From positions 124,001-188,000 of the forward strand of contig NZ_JAJEJQ010000004.1 in NCBI RefSeq assembly GCF_021390575.1: a stretch of 64,000 nt of DNA. The letters run 5' to 3'. How positions within the stretch are numbered: the stretch's first letter is position 1; each line of letters begins with the position of its first letter. Under the pieces are notes generated by a model. That model saw only the letters and a program-made list of their open reading frames with translations, was not told where the DNA came from and did not search any database. This stretch comes from Paraburkholderia adhaesiva (GTDB lineage Bacteria > Pseudomonadota > Gammaproteobacteria > Burkholderiales > Burkholderiaceae). Both the position numbers and the translations under genes were made by a program. This document shows positions 8,917-17,052 of this stretch, piece after piece.

Positions 8917-10111
8917 TTTTACTTTTTCTGAGAAATGCACTGACGAATGAGCGATGCCGAAGCAGGAAGATGTGCGCACACGGCTCGCAGTTGGTCCGCA
9001 TTCTGGTGAAATCGTACTCGCGACAACAGCCCATTCAGGCCGGCCACGATGTGCCGGGAGTGTTGCGTCGTGATGTCGGCCAGAGGGACGCAATTGAGGC
9101 ACTGCCTTGCACTGCCTGATTTGTGAGGGTGCTTGTGCGCTGCCAGAGCAGGCCTGGGCCATCAAAGCCCCCGCGCGGCGCGACGACCGGTGACGCCCGC
9201 AGGTAAGCGCGCGAAACGCGTAGAAAGCGTTCGATATGCATGATTCAACTCCCGTCGAGCCCGGCCAGGCCCGACAACGTTCGATAAGCGAAGAGCCTTC
9301 AGCGAAGTTAAACGCTGTCGGCTTTCTTACACAAAAAAGGGAGCGTGCTACAGACAGACCGCACAGGCGGTCTGGGAAGAAGCGCGCTGACCCGGCAATC
9401 GGGGTCAGCGGCAGGGAGGAAAGTCCGGCGTCGCTAACGCGCGATTGCAACCTGGGTGCCGGCGTGGGCCGACGTACAAGATCGACTACTAGAGCTTGCG
9501 TCCACGAAGGACTCTCCTGTTCCTAAGACAAGGCGAATTCTATGCGCGCCATTTGGGAATGCACAAGCAGAAATTGCTTTGCAGTGCTTAGCCACTTGCA
9601 AAGCATCATCGCGCGCAACACTGCGGCATGAATGCAATAGGTAGAGGTGTGGAAAATGATTCGCATCCAGCGCAAGTAACGGATTCGAAAGAAAAATGTC
9701 CGAAATAATCGTTGACTCGGCTCGCGCATCATCACTAGAATCTCGACGTTTCCACGAAAGGGGCATATGCCTTGGACAGTTGTTGTAGTCGATCCTCGAA
9801 ATGTTTTTCTGCCTGACCGGCACGACGCCCGCCTGGATTCTTCCTTAGCCGCCGTCCTGCCCGCAGGCAGACGGTGCGCGCCGCAGTAGATTCCGCAGTT
9901 TCTTCCCTCGCGCATCTCCTCGATTGACCACCGTCGTTGACGCGTGCGTTGTAACGCACATTCGTCTACGCGACGACATGACGCGTAGAGCCGTTGGCTC
10001 GCGTGTCGCTTGCTCACGCCGCTTTTGCGCCTCGAATGTTGCGCGAATCCAGCGTGCGGTTAAACACGTCCGTTAAACGCGTATCGGACACAAACGACAG
10101 AGGAGTTCACG
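8917..10111. other. 1.2-kb intergenic region with no convincing protein gene
   Basis: Short reading frames here have poor composition and I do not support them. Two perfect hairpins lie close together at 9355-9374 (8-bp stem, loop ACAG) and 9385-9410 (9-bp stem, 8-base loop). They are followed at 9411-9430 by GGGAGGAAAGTCCGG, which resembles conserved region I of RNase P RNA, but the rest of that RNA is not recognisable. The region must hold the oprB promoter and the upstream part of the metal-transporter leader. Confidence 0.5.
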
Positions 10112-10183
10112 ATGCCCGACCCTGAGCCTTGTCCTTACATGACCCGCCGCGCGTTCTCGCTGAACGCCGCCCGTTTGGCCTGA
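10112..10183 (+). CDS. Short leader ORF beginning MPDPEPCP, possible MgtL-like Mg2+-sensing leader peptide
   Basis: A 23-codon ORF with a strong ribosome binding site (GAGGAG, 7-8 bases before ATG). It starts MPDPEPCPYMTRR and ends at TGA 10181-10183, about 375 bases before the Nramp-like transporter. The E. coli/Salmonella MgtL leader begins MEPDPTPLPRRR, and its acidic-proline run destabilises translating ribosomes when Mg2+ is low, which turns on the downstream Mg2+ transporter gene. The alternating Asp/Glu-Pro start and the basic residues after it are what is seen here. The regulatory role is inference. Confidence 0.5.
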   Translation: MPDPEPCPYMTRRAFSLNAARLA

Positions 10184-10295
10184 CCTCCTGGCCGCACACG
10201 TTCCTCCCACACGCCCGGGCACTTCGCCCCGCGTGAACTGAAACGAAGGCAGGCCTGGTCGAAGGCGCCACGTTTCACGTACTGGAGGAATCACC

Positions 10296-10445
10296 ATGAA
10301 CTTCGCTCTGCTCGTTTCGCAACTCCCGCGTGTCGAAGAAGCTCGCACGTACTACAACGAAATGCTCGTGCTCGACGCCCGTCCGCACGTTTCGGCACGC
10401 GTGGTCGCCGCCATCCGGACGGCGCTCAGGAAGCTCGTTCACTGA
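10296..10445 (+). CDS. Small ORF, 49 aa, between the leader ORF and the Nramp-like gene
   Basis: The ATG at 10296 follows CTGGAGGAATCACC, a near-ideal ribosome binding site, and the frame runs to TGA 10443-10445. The product begins MNFALLVSQLPRVEEARTYY and ends with a basic helix (VVAAIRTALRKLVH). It could form an amphipathic helix. It may be a second leader peptide or a small accessory protein of the transporter; the codon usage is ordinary for this genome. Function unknown. Confidence 0.5.
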   Translation: MNFALLVSQLPRVEEARTYYNEMLVLDARPHVSARVVAAIRTALRKLVH

Positions 10446-10557
10446 TGCCACCAGGCGTTGCCGCCCGCCGGTGCGCTGCACGAATACTGGCGCACGGCAA
10501 CGTCGTGCCGCGTGTTCAGGCATCGACTTCAAGAATTACAGAAAAGGATAAATTCAA

Positions 10558-12219
10558 ATGTCCACCACACCTGCAAACGTCACGCCGCGCCGGAGTGCCG
10601 TGCTCGACGACGCGCACGTCGGTGATATCAAAGGCGCCTTCGGCACGATCGCCCACCACGACACTGCCCCGCGCAGCAACTGGATGGCACGTCTGCGTAC
10701 GCTGCTCGCGATCCTTGGCCCCGGCCTCATCGTCATGGTCGGCGATAACGACGCCGGCGCTTTCGGCACCTATACGCAAGCTGGCCAGAACTACGGTACG
10801 TCGCTGCTCTGGACGCTCGCCCTGCTGATCCCGGTTCTCTACGTAAATCAGGAAATGGTGCTGCGCCTCGGCGCCGTGACCGGTGTCGGCCACGCACGCC
10901 TCATCTTCGAACGCTTCGGCAAGTTCTGGGGCGCCTTCAGCGTCATCGACCTCTTCCTGCTCAATGCGCTCACGATCGTCACCGAGTTCATAGGTATCAC
11001 ATTTGCGCTCGACTTCCTCGGCGTCTCGAAGGTTCTCGGCGTCTGCATTGCTGCACTCCTGACGATGGCTGCGGTCAGTACCGGCAACTTCCGGCGCTTC
11101 GAACGCTTCGCGATCGTCCTGTGCCTGCTGAGCCTCCTCCTGATTCCCGTGCTCGTCGCGATCCACCCGCCGGTCCATGTCATCGCGCGCGACTTCTTCG
11201 TGCCGACCTGGCCGAAGAATTCGAAGCTCTCCGACGTGATGCTGCTCGTCATCGGCATCGTCGGCACGACCGTCGCACCGTGGCAGTTGTTTTTCCAGCA
11301 GAGCTACGTGATCGACAAGCGCATCACTCCGCGCTTCATGAGGTACGAAAAGGCGGACCTCTGGATCGGCATCGCATTTGTGATCATTGGCGCCGTGGCG
11401 ATGATGGCCTTCACGGCCGCGCTTTTTGACGGCAGGCCCGAGTTCGGCAATTTTACCGACGCGGGTGGTGTTATCGCTGGCTTGCACAAGTATGTCGGCG
11501 AGACGTCGGCGACGATCTTCGCTGTCGCGCTGCTCGACGCGTCGATTATCGGCGCTGCCGCCGTTTCGCTCTCGACGGCCTACGCCATCGGCGATACCTT
11601 CAAGGTAAAACACTCACTGCACCGTAGCGTACTCGATGCAAAGGGCTTCTATCTTGTCTATTTCGGCATCATTGTGCTCGCTGCGGCCCTGGTGCTGATG
11701 CCCGGCAGCCCACTTGGCCTCCTGACCGAGGCCGTGCAGACGCTCGCCGGCGTGCTGCTGCCGAGCGCAACAGTTTTTCTGCTGCTGCTGTGCAATGACA
11801 AGGCCGTGCTTGGCCCGTGGGTGAACTCGAAGAAACTGAACGTATTCACGGGCGCCGTCATCGCCGTCCTCGTCGTGCTGTCGATCATCCTGACCGCCGC
11901 CACTGTGTATCCGGACCTCAGCGGCGCGGCGATCGTCAAGATTCTCGTGGGCGGCTGCGGTCTCGCCGTGGCCGTGTTCGCCGCCGTGGAAATCTCGCGC
12001 AAACTACATGGCACGGCTGCCGCCAACGATGTTTCGACGCTGAACAAGCCGTCCCTGAAGGCGTTGCGCGAAACGTGGCGCATGTCACCGCTCGAAGACC
12101 TGCCGGCGCCGCAGCATATGACGCTGTCGACACGCGTGTGGATGGGCGTGCTGCGTGGCTATCTCATCGTCGCGGTGGGTCTCGTCATCGTGAAGGTCGT
12201 GCAGATGGCCATTCACTAA
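10558..12219 (+). CDS. Divergent Nramp-family (NRMT-like) divalent metal transporter
   Basis: An inner-membrane transporter of 553 residues with about 11-12 hydrophobic helices. The start at 10558 is preceded by AAAAGGATAAATTCAA. TM1 reads GPGLIVMVGDNDAGAF where classical Nramps have a DPGN metal-binding motif. TM6 reads TTVAPWQLFFQQS where classical Nramps have MPHN, so the selectivity methionine is alanine. The long N-terminal cytoplasmic part and the C-terminal domain (from about residue 480) are also unusual. Loss of the methionine is a feature of NRAMP-related magnesium transporters, which favour Mg2+ over Mn2+/Fe2+. I infer Mg2+ (or Mn2+) uptake. Confidence 0.82.
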   Translation: MSTTPANVTPRRSAVLDDAHVGDIKGAFGTIAHHDTAPRSNWMARLRTLLAILGPGLIVMVGDNDAGAFGTYTQAGQNYGTSLLWTLALLIPVLYVNQEMVLRLGAVTGVGHARLIFERFGKFWGAFSVIDLFLLNALTIVTEFIGITFALDFLGVSKVLGVCIAALLTMAAVSTGNFRRFERFAIVLCLLSLLLIPVLVAIHPPVHVIARDFFVPTWPKNSKLSDVMLLVIGIVGTTVAPWQLFFQQSYVIDKRITPRFMRYEKADLWIGIAFVIIGAVAMMAFTAALFDGRPEFGNFTDAGGVIAGLHKYVGETSATIFAVALLDASIIGAAAVSLSTAYAIGDTFKVKHSLHRSVLDAKGFYLVYFGIIVLAAALVLMPGSPLGLLTEAVQTLAGVLLPSATVFLLLLCNDKAVLGPWVNSKKLNVFTGAVIAVLVVLSIILTAATVYPDLSGAAIVKILVGGCGLAVAVFAAVEISRKLHGTAAANDVSTLNKPSLKALRETWRMSPLEDLPAPQHMTLSTRVWMGVLRGYLIVAVGLVIVKVVQMAIH

Positions 12220-12647
12220 GGGCGGTCGAGTGGCACGGACAGCGTGTGCGCGCTTTGCTCTTCAAACGCGTCACAGCGTAGAACGGGTGCCCGAAGCGGA
12301 CAGATTGTCAACGATTTGTAGGTGGTGTCAACTGGCCGAAACTGGCCGAAACTGGCCGACCAGCGTCCCACGACCGAGCGCAACGATCGCCTCAGGTGCG
12401 ATTTCTCATGCAAAAGGCATAACCCGACCCGGAGCGGTTATTCAAGTTAGCGTTGCGAGTGTCCGCTTCCCAAATTTCTTGAGACATTTTACGGACCACT
12501 CCGTCCCACGTGCGTTCAATGAACCCACTGCATCCTTGATACGCTCTACATCGCGAGTACCAAGGGGACACATCGGCACACTTATCTTCACCGGTGCCGT
12601 AAGCTTGGTTTGCCCACATCTACAGCACCGAGACAGACAAAATCAAC
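12220..12647. other. Intergenic region with a triplicated 10-bp repeat
   Basis: AACTGGCCGA is repeated three times in tandem at about 12330-12359. No protein gene with a plausible start and composition is seen in these 428 bases. Such repeats are common as debris near insertion sequences. Confidence 0.5.
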
Positions 12648-13289
12648 ATGACAGACAAACTTCTCGTCGGTCTGGCTGCCACAGTCACGATAGGAATCGG
12701 CAGCGCCCACGCACTGCCATCGTCACAGTATGTGCCAGCGGGTCGCATACCATGTCACTATGGCTTGCCGCCTGAGGCACTGTATAAACTGCCTCCGCAG
12801 CGCCTTTTTGCTGCAGTCCGGGTCTATCTCGATGAGCACGGTAAAGTGAAGGACGCCGTGCTTGAGAAGTCTTCGGGTGATTCTGCCTTTGATAGTCTCG
12901 CGGTACGCCAGTCCCGGCAGGCCATTTGCAAGCCCTTTTTCGATGTCGGCGGAAACCCCGTCCAGGTAGAAACGAATTTCACATTTGCTGTCGAGTCTGC
13001 CGAACTTCGTCCTGATCCTTCATCCGAGTCGTTTGCGGCGCAGGTTGAGCGTCGGATCAGGGCCAACGTTGTATGGGACGGAGAAACTGGCCACTTACAA
13101 ACAACAATTTCCGTACGCTGCTCTACAGACGGTAAGCTGTTATCGGCGAAAATCGTTCGATCAAGTGGCAATCCCGCATGGGATGTAGCCGCGCTAAAAG
13201 CGGTTCAACGCTCAGACCCAATGCCGACCGACATCTACGGGAGAACTCCGAAGTATTTCAAGGTAACGGTTCAGCCGGGACCAGCGTGA
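12648..13289 (+). CDS. Exported protein with two TonB C-terminal-like domains, 213 aa
   Basis: A Sec-type signal peptide (LLVGLAATVTIGIGSAHA) is followed by two copies of a TonB/TolA C-terminal-like fold. The first is at about residues 50-110 (FAAVRVYLDEHGKVKDAVLEKSSG, then FDSLAVRQSRQAICKPF). The second is at about residues 130-205 (ERRIRANVVW, ISVRCSTDGKLLSAKIVRSSG, WDVAALKAVQRSDPMP). There is no N-terminal anchor helix beyond the signal and no proline-rich spacer, so it is not a standard energy transducer. It probably acts in the periplasm. Each domain has a cysteine. Confidence 0.7.
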   Translation: MTDKLLVGLAATVTIGIGSAHALPSSQYVPAGRIPCHYGLPPEALYKLPPQRLFAAVRVYLDEHGKVKDAVLEKSSGDSAFDSLAVRQSRQAICKPFFDVGGNPVQVETNFTFAVESAELRPDPSSESFAAQVERRIRANVVWDGETGHLQTTISVRCSTDGKLLSAKIVRSSGNPAWDVAALKAVQRSDPMPTDIYGRTPKYFKVTVQPGPA

Positions 13290-13420
13290 ACCGTAACGCG
13301 CAGCATCTGGCGCACGTTTAGTGGGAGTCTGATGCACTACTTCAAAACACACGTGCAGGCCGATGACAATTGTCCGTCGGGCTCCGGTCATTCAGAACGC
13401 CATTCCGAACGTCTCTGAAT

Positions 13421-13650
13421 GGCCGATTCTGTTGAAAAACTCGGAATCGGGAGGCTCGCACGGGCGATTTCGCTCTATGAGCCCTTGACTGAATGTCCTG
13501 CGTTCCGCGGGCTACCGCCCGAACAAGAAATCGCGCCTCAAGCCCACTACGCGTCTCCGAAGGCCATCGACGCAGCACGCGCGACCTGGAGTTTGCAAGC
13601 GGGGCATGACGGGCCTCGTCCGGTGCTCGAGTTTTTCAACAAAATCGGCC
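13421..13650. mobile_element. MITE-like element, about 230 bp, with 22-bp terminal inverted repeats
   Basis: GGCCGATTCTGTTGAAAAAC(TC) at 13421-13442 is the reverse complement of 13629-13650 with one mismatch. The internal 180 bases carry no transposase. The repeat core GTTGAAAAACTC is of the type seen at ends of several IS families, so this is either a MITE or a deleted IS. Confidence 0.55.
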
Positions 13651-13708
13651 GGTCAGCGCCATTGCACCTGGACATTAATCCGGTGTTTGGTGCGGCGCAC
13701 AAGACTAA

Positions 13709-14572
13709 GAGCGGCTAACACAACCTGGACATGAAGCCGTGAAAGCCATATCCTGGCGGCATGTCCAGGCGCAGAATCAGTAATGAATTGTGGGCGGCGT
13801 TGGAGCCGCTAATTCCTGTGTTCACACCGTCTCCCAAGGGCGGACGACGCCGAACGGTGGATGACCGCGCAGCACTGAATGGCATCCTGTACGTCCTGCA
13901 AACAGGCATTCCGTGGGAATACCTGCCGAAGGAACTGGGTTTCGGCAGCGGCATGACGTGCTGGCGACGGCTGCGAGACTGGCAGGCCGCAGGCGTGTGG
14001 GAGCAACTGCATCTGGCGATGCTTCGCCGGTTACGTGAACATGACCAGATTGATTGGGAACGGGCGAGTCTTGATGCCGCCAGTGTTTCCAGCCCCCGGG
14101 GGGCCAGGAAACCGGCCCCAACCCGACAGACCGGGGCAAGCTCGGGTCGAAACGGCACATCGTCGTAGATGCGCGCGGCATTCCGTTGGCCATCAAGGTT
14201 ACCGGTGCCAACCGGCACGATTCGATGGCATTCGAGCCCACGCTTGATGCCATTCCGGCGGTGTCGGGCCTGAATGGCCAGCCTCGCAAACGCCCCGGCA
14301 AGTTGCATGCAGACAAAGGCTATGACTTCGCACGCTGTCGTCGTTACCTGAAGCAGCGCGGTATCACGGCCCGTATCGCCCGGCGCGCAGTGGAAAGCAA
14401 GGAGCGGCTCGGACGGCATCGCTGGGTGGTCGAGCGCACGCATGCCTGGTTCGCCGGTTTCGGCAAACTGCGAATTCGTTTCGAGCGTCGTCTCGACATC
14501 CATGTTGCGTTGCTTTCTCTCGCTGCTGCCGTTATCTGTTCACGCTTCGTTGATGACTTGTGTTAGCGGCTC
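13709..14572 (+). mobile_element. IS5-family (IS427-type) insertion sequence, 864 bp, target duplication TAA
   Basis: The terminal repeats GAGCGGCTAACACAA (13709-13723) and TTGTGTTAGCGGCTC (14558-14572) are inverted with one mismatch. The trinucleotide TAA flanks both ends (13706-13708 and 14573-14575), matching the TNA duplication of this group. Inside is a transposase in two frames. Confidence 0.85.
13761..14566 (+). CDS. IS427-type transposase encoded in two frames, probably joined by -1 frameshifting
   Basis: The first frame (13761-14168, 135 codons) begins MSRRRISNELWAALEPLIP and carries the N-terminal DDE region (residues 100-115, SLDAASVSSPRG). The second frame (ending 14566) continues with the expected HIVVDARGIPLAIK, then HADKGYDFARCR and ESKERLGRHRWVVERTHAW, which supply the other catalytic residues. 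The change from the first to the second frame falls at the CCCCGGGGGG tract near 14094-14103 and is a -1 step. IS427-type elements are known to make the full enzyme by programmed frameshifting, so this may be functional rather than broken. Confidence 0.8.
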
Positions 14573-14617
14573 TAAATCAACCGCGAAATGCACATAATTT
14601 TTTGCATCACGACAACT

Positions 14618-16912
14618 TCAGATATTCGAATCGATACCCTTGAAAAAACCCGAAATAAGGCGCGCCGGCATGATGTCGCCCGCAAAGCTCGCCCAGTGCG
14701 CCGGCGAGAGCCATGACTTCCACTGCGCCATCTGCATCGTGAGATTGAGCTTCAGGCGCCGGAACACGTAGATCTGGTCCGCGAGTCCAAGCCCCCCTAG
14801 CACTGCCATGTAGTCCGTGAACGGATTGTCGCCATCGAAGATATTGTCTAGCGACGTGGCGATGTTCGATGCCGTATCCACCACCGTGCCCAGTGCCGCG
14901 CCCGCAGCTGACACCGCCGTGGCCGCCGGCAGCGCCGCAGCAGCAGCCCCCGCTCCACCGGCAACCGCCCCGGCTGGTCCCGCTACTGCTCCACCTCCCA
15001 CGGCACCCGCCACCGCCACCGCCCCCTCTGTCACCGCAAATCCCAGGCTCGCTCCCGTCTGCGCCGCCGCCGTGCTCAAGCCCTGGCTGATCGGCAGATA
15101 CACGAGCGAGGAAAGATCAGCGACCGTGAAGGTCACGTCGATCGCCATCGCGCGGCCTTCATTGCTGAACCCCAGATTGCCCGTGCCGCGGGTGACCGAG
15201 AGGCTGTCGATGACGCCCAGCCGCACCTGGCAGCGGCCACGATCGTAGAGCTCGCAGATAAAGGGCGCCGTGTACGACTGGCGGCCGGTGGCAAGTGGCA
15301 GCGCGCCCGCGATCAGCATCGCCAGCGGGATGTACAGGTTGATCAGCTGCGAGACCGGATTGCCGTAGGGACTCACGAGGTTGACCGTGTAACTGGTTCG
15401 CGCCAGTGTGGCCGAGGCCGACTGCCAGTGCCGCGGAATATCGACGAACGCCGAGCCGCCGAGCGCGGCGAGTCCCGAGAGGCCCATGCCACCTGCGATG
15501 CCGGCCGCAAAGTCCAGCGCATCGTTGACCGCACTGCCCACCAGTCCCAGCACCCCGCCGCTCGCGAGATTGCCGCCCGCCGCATCAAAGCGCGTGGTGC
15601 GCGCCTGGCTCGACATGCTGTTGATCTTGTTCGCGATCTCGGAGTCGGCCGTCTGGTTCTGGAACGAATCGGTCACCGCACCCGTCGCGTTCACCCGGAA
15701 ACTCACGAACGCACCGCCGTCGTTGAGTTCCGCGTTCAGGAAATCGAAGAAGCCCGCGTTGTCGCTCTGGCTCTGCGAGAAGGCTTCCGTGACCGAGTCC
15801 AGTGTCGCGTTATCCTGCGTCTGGGTCACTGACGTGCCCGTACCCGTTGACGTAGCGCCTGAGGTTGCGGTGGCATTGGTGCCCGTGGTACCTGTTGTGT
15901 CTGCGGATGCGGTAGTCCCCGCCGCGCTGTCGTCGCCTCCCCCTGACGGTTTCACCTGCGCGTTGGCGACCGTGCCGAACCACTGCGAGATATAGTCGCT
16001 GAACGATCGTGCACCCGTGTCGTCGAGCTTGTTGCCGGGCCCGAAGATGCCCTGGATGACCGAGGCAAGACTCGTGTTCGTCAGCGTGCCGGTATCCATC
16101 GCCGCCTGGTACATCGCGATCTGTTTCGCTTCGAGCCGCCGCGCACGCGTGGACATCCTGTAGACGTCGATGCCCCCGCCATCGAAAAAGATGTCGGGCC
16201 ACGCCGCCTGCATCTGTGCAACGGCTGCTGCATCAAACTGGTACTGCTCGCCAAGCCCCGGGATGTTGGTTACGTCCGCGCCCACCACCGCCTCGCCCGC
16301 ACGGGGAATCACGCCCATGTTCACGGCAATCTGGTTGACAATGGTCTGCACGACCTGCCAGTAGACCGGCATCGTACGCTTGAGGTAATAGAACTTCGAG
16401 GAGGGCTTGTTCATGAGGAAGTTCAGCCCCACGCCCGCCAGATGAAAGGCAAGCAGCTTCCAGCTCATGAGCGACACCACAAAACCTGCCGCCTTGCCCA
16501 GCGTGTAGAAGAACGTGGTGCCGCGCCCGGTGCGCGCAAGCACCCCCGCACCGCTGTTGTAGAAGCTCGTAAAGAACTGCGTGAGCGAATTGAACTGCGG
16601 CACACCGAAGCTCAGGTGGATGACCTGGGCGTTGTCATCGATTGCCTCGCTGTAGTAGATACCGAGGCCATTGCTGCCGTTCAGGCGCGAGGGTGCCTTG
16701 GGGTCGGCGTAGCGCGTGAACTGCGGCGGCGGGTTGATCGCGATGTTGCCGCCGGGTCGCGTATCGACGTACTTGAGTGTGGCGCTCGTATAGAAACGGT
16801 TCGCGACGTCGGCGCTGCCCGCTGTGAAATACGAGGACGGCACGAGAAAGGACTGCCGCACCCAGCTCACATCACTGCCCTGGGTGTCGAGCGTGTTGAG
16901 ATTGCTGATCAT
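14618..16912 (-). CDS. Putative virion structural protein, 764 aa, with hydrophobic segments
   Basis: The start at 16912 follows AAGGATTCCTTC. The N-terminal third looks globular (WVRQSFLVPSSYF near residue 17). Hydrophobic helices occur around residues 140-170. Residues about 318-365 are a Thr/Ser/Gly-only linker. A second globular part (about residues 480-610) is followed by a long Ala/Gly-rich hydrophobic stretch near 630-690. The C-terminal 70 residues (QIYVFRRLKLNLTMQMAQWKSWL) look compact. The gene is 140 bases downstream of the 2253-residue virion protein on the same strand, so the two are probably one operon. A phage tail or inner-head protein is inferred; the family is unrecognised. 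Confidence 0.55.
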   Translation of the reverse strand: MISNLNTLDTQGSDVSWVRQSFLVPSSYFTAGSADVANRFYTSATLKYVDTRPGGNIAINPPPQFTRYADPKAPSRLNGSNGLGIYYSEAIDDNAQVIHLSFGVPQFNSLTQFFTSFYNSGAGVLARTGRGTTFFYTLGKAAGFVVSLMSWKLLAFHLAGVGLNFLMNKPSSKFYYLKRTMPVYWQVVQTIVNQIAVNMGVIPRAGEAVVGADVTNIPGLGEQYQFDAAAVAQMQAAWPDIFFDGGGIDVYRMSTRARRLEAKQIAMYQAAMDTGTLTNTSLASVIQGIFGPGNKLDDTGARSFSDYISQWFGTVANAQVKPSGGGDDSAAGTTASADTTGTTGTNATATSGATSTGTGTSVTQTQDNATLDSVTEAFSQSQSDNAGFFDFLNAELNDGGAFVSFRVNATGAVTDSFQNQTADSEIANKINSMSSQARTTRFDAAGGNLASGGVLGLVGSAVNDALDFAAGIAGGMGLSGLAALGGSAFVDIPRHWQSASATLARTSYTVNLVSPYGNPVSQLINLYIPLAMLIAGALPLATGRQSYTAPFICELYDRGRCQVRLGVIDSLSVTRGTGNLGFSNEGRAMAIDVTFTVADLSSLVYLPISQGLSTAAAQTGASLGFAVTEGAVAVAGAVGGGAVAGPAGAVAGGAGAAAAALPAATAVSAAGAALGTVVDTASNIATSLDNIFDGDNPFTDYMAVLGGLGLADQIYVFRRLKLNLTMQMAQWKSWLSPAHWASFAGDIMPARLISGFFKGIDSNI

Positions 16913-17052
16913 GAAGGAATCCTTACTGTATGGGTGAGACTGGAAGACACGATGACTTCCGGTGCCCGGTGGCGGATGGCACCCGGCCTCAGGTGACGGG
17001 TCGCCTCGACCGACTCTCGACGGACAACTACAGGCCGGTCGACTGCAGGCGG

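Noticed and set aside
9035..9241. Minus-strand ORF of 68 codons upstream of oprB with GGGAG before its ATG
   Set aside because: Composition is not protein-like and nothing supports function; left as a possible but unsupported small ORF.
9411..9430. Functional RNase P RNA gene
   Set aside because: Only conserved region I is seen; the other conserved regions and the closing P2 and P4 strands are not found, so no ncRNA gene is called.
9434..10017. Overlapping minus-strand ORFs of 129 and 164 codons
   Set aside because: Ser/Arg/His-rich composition typical of shadow frames, no ribosome binding site, and overlap with the transporter leader region.
10516..11613. 365-codon minus-strand ORF antisense to the Nramp-like gene
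   Set aside because: Asp/Glu/Arg/His-rich shadow of a high-GC gene; the plus frame has clear membrane helices and family motifs.
13342..13718. ORFs on both strands across the MITE-like element
   Set aside because: They run through the inverted repeats and have no start signals; the 13419-13718 frame is an incidental reading of the element.
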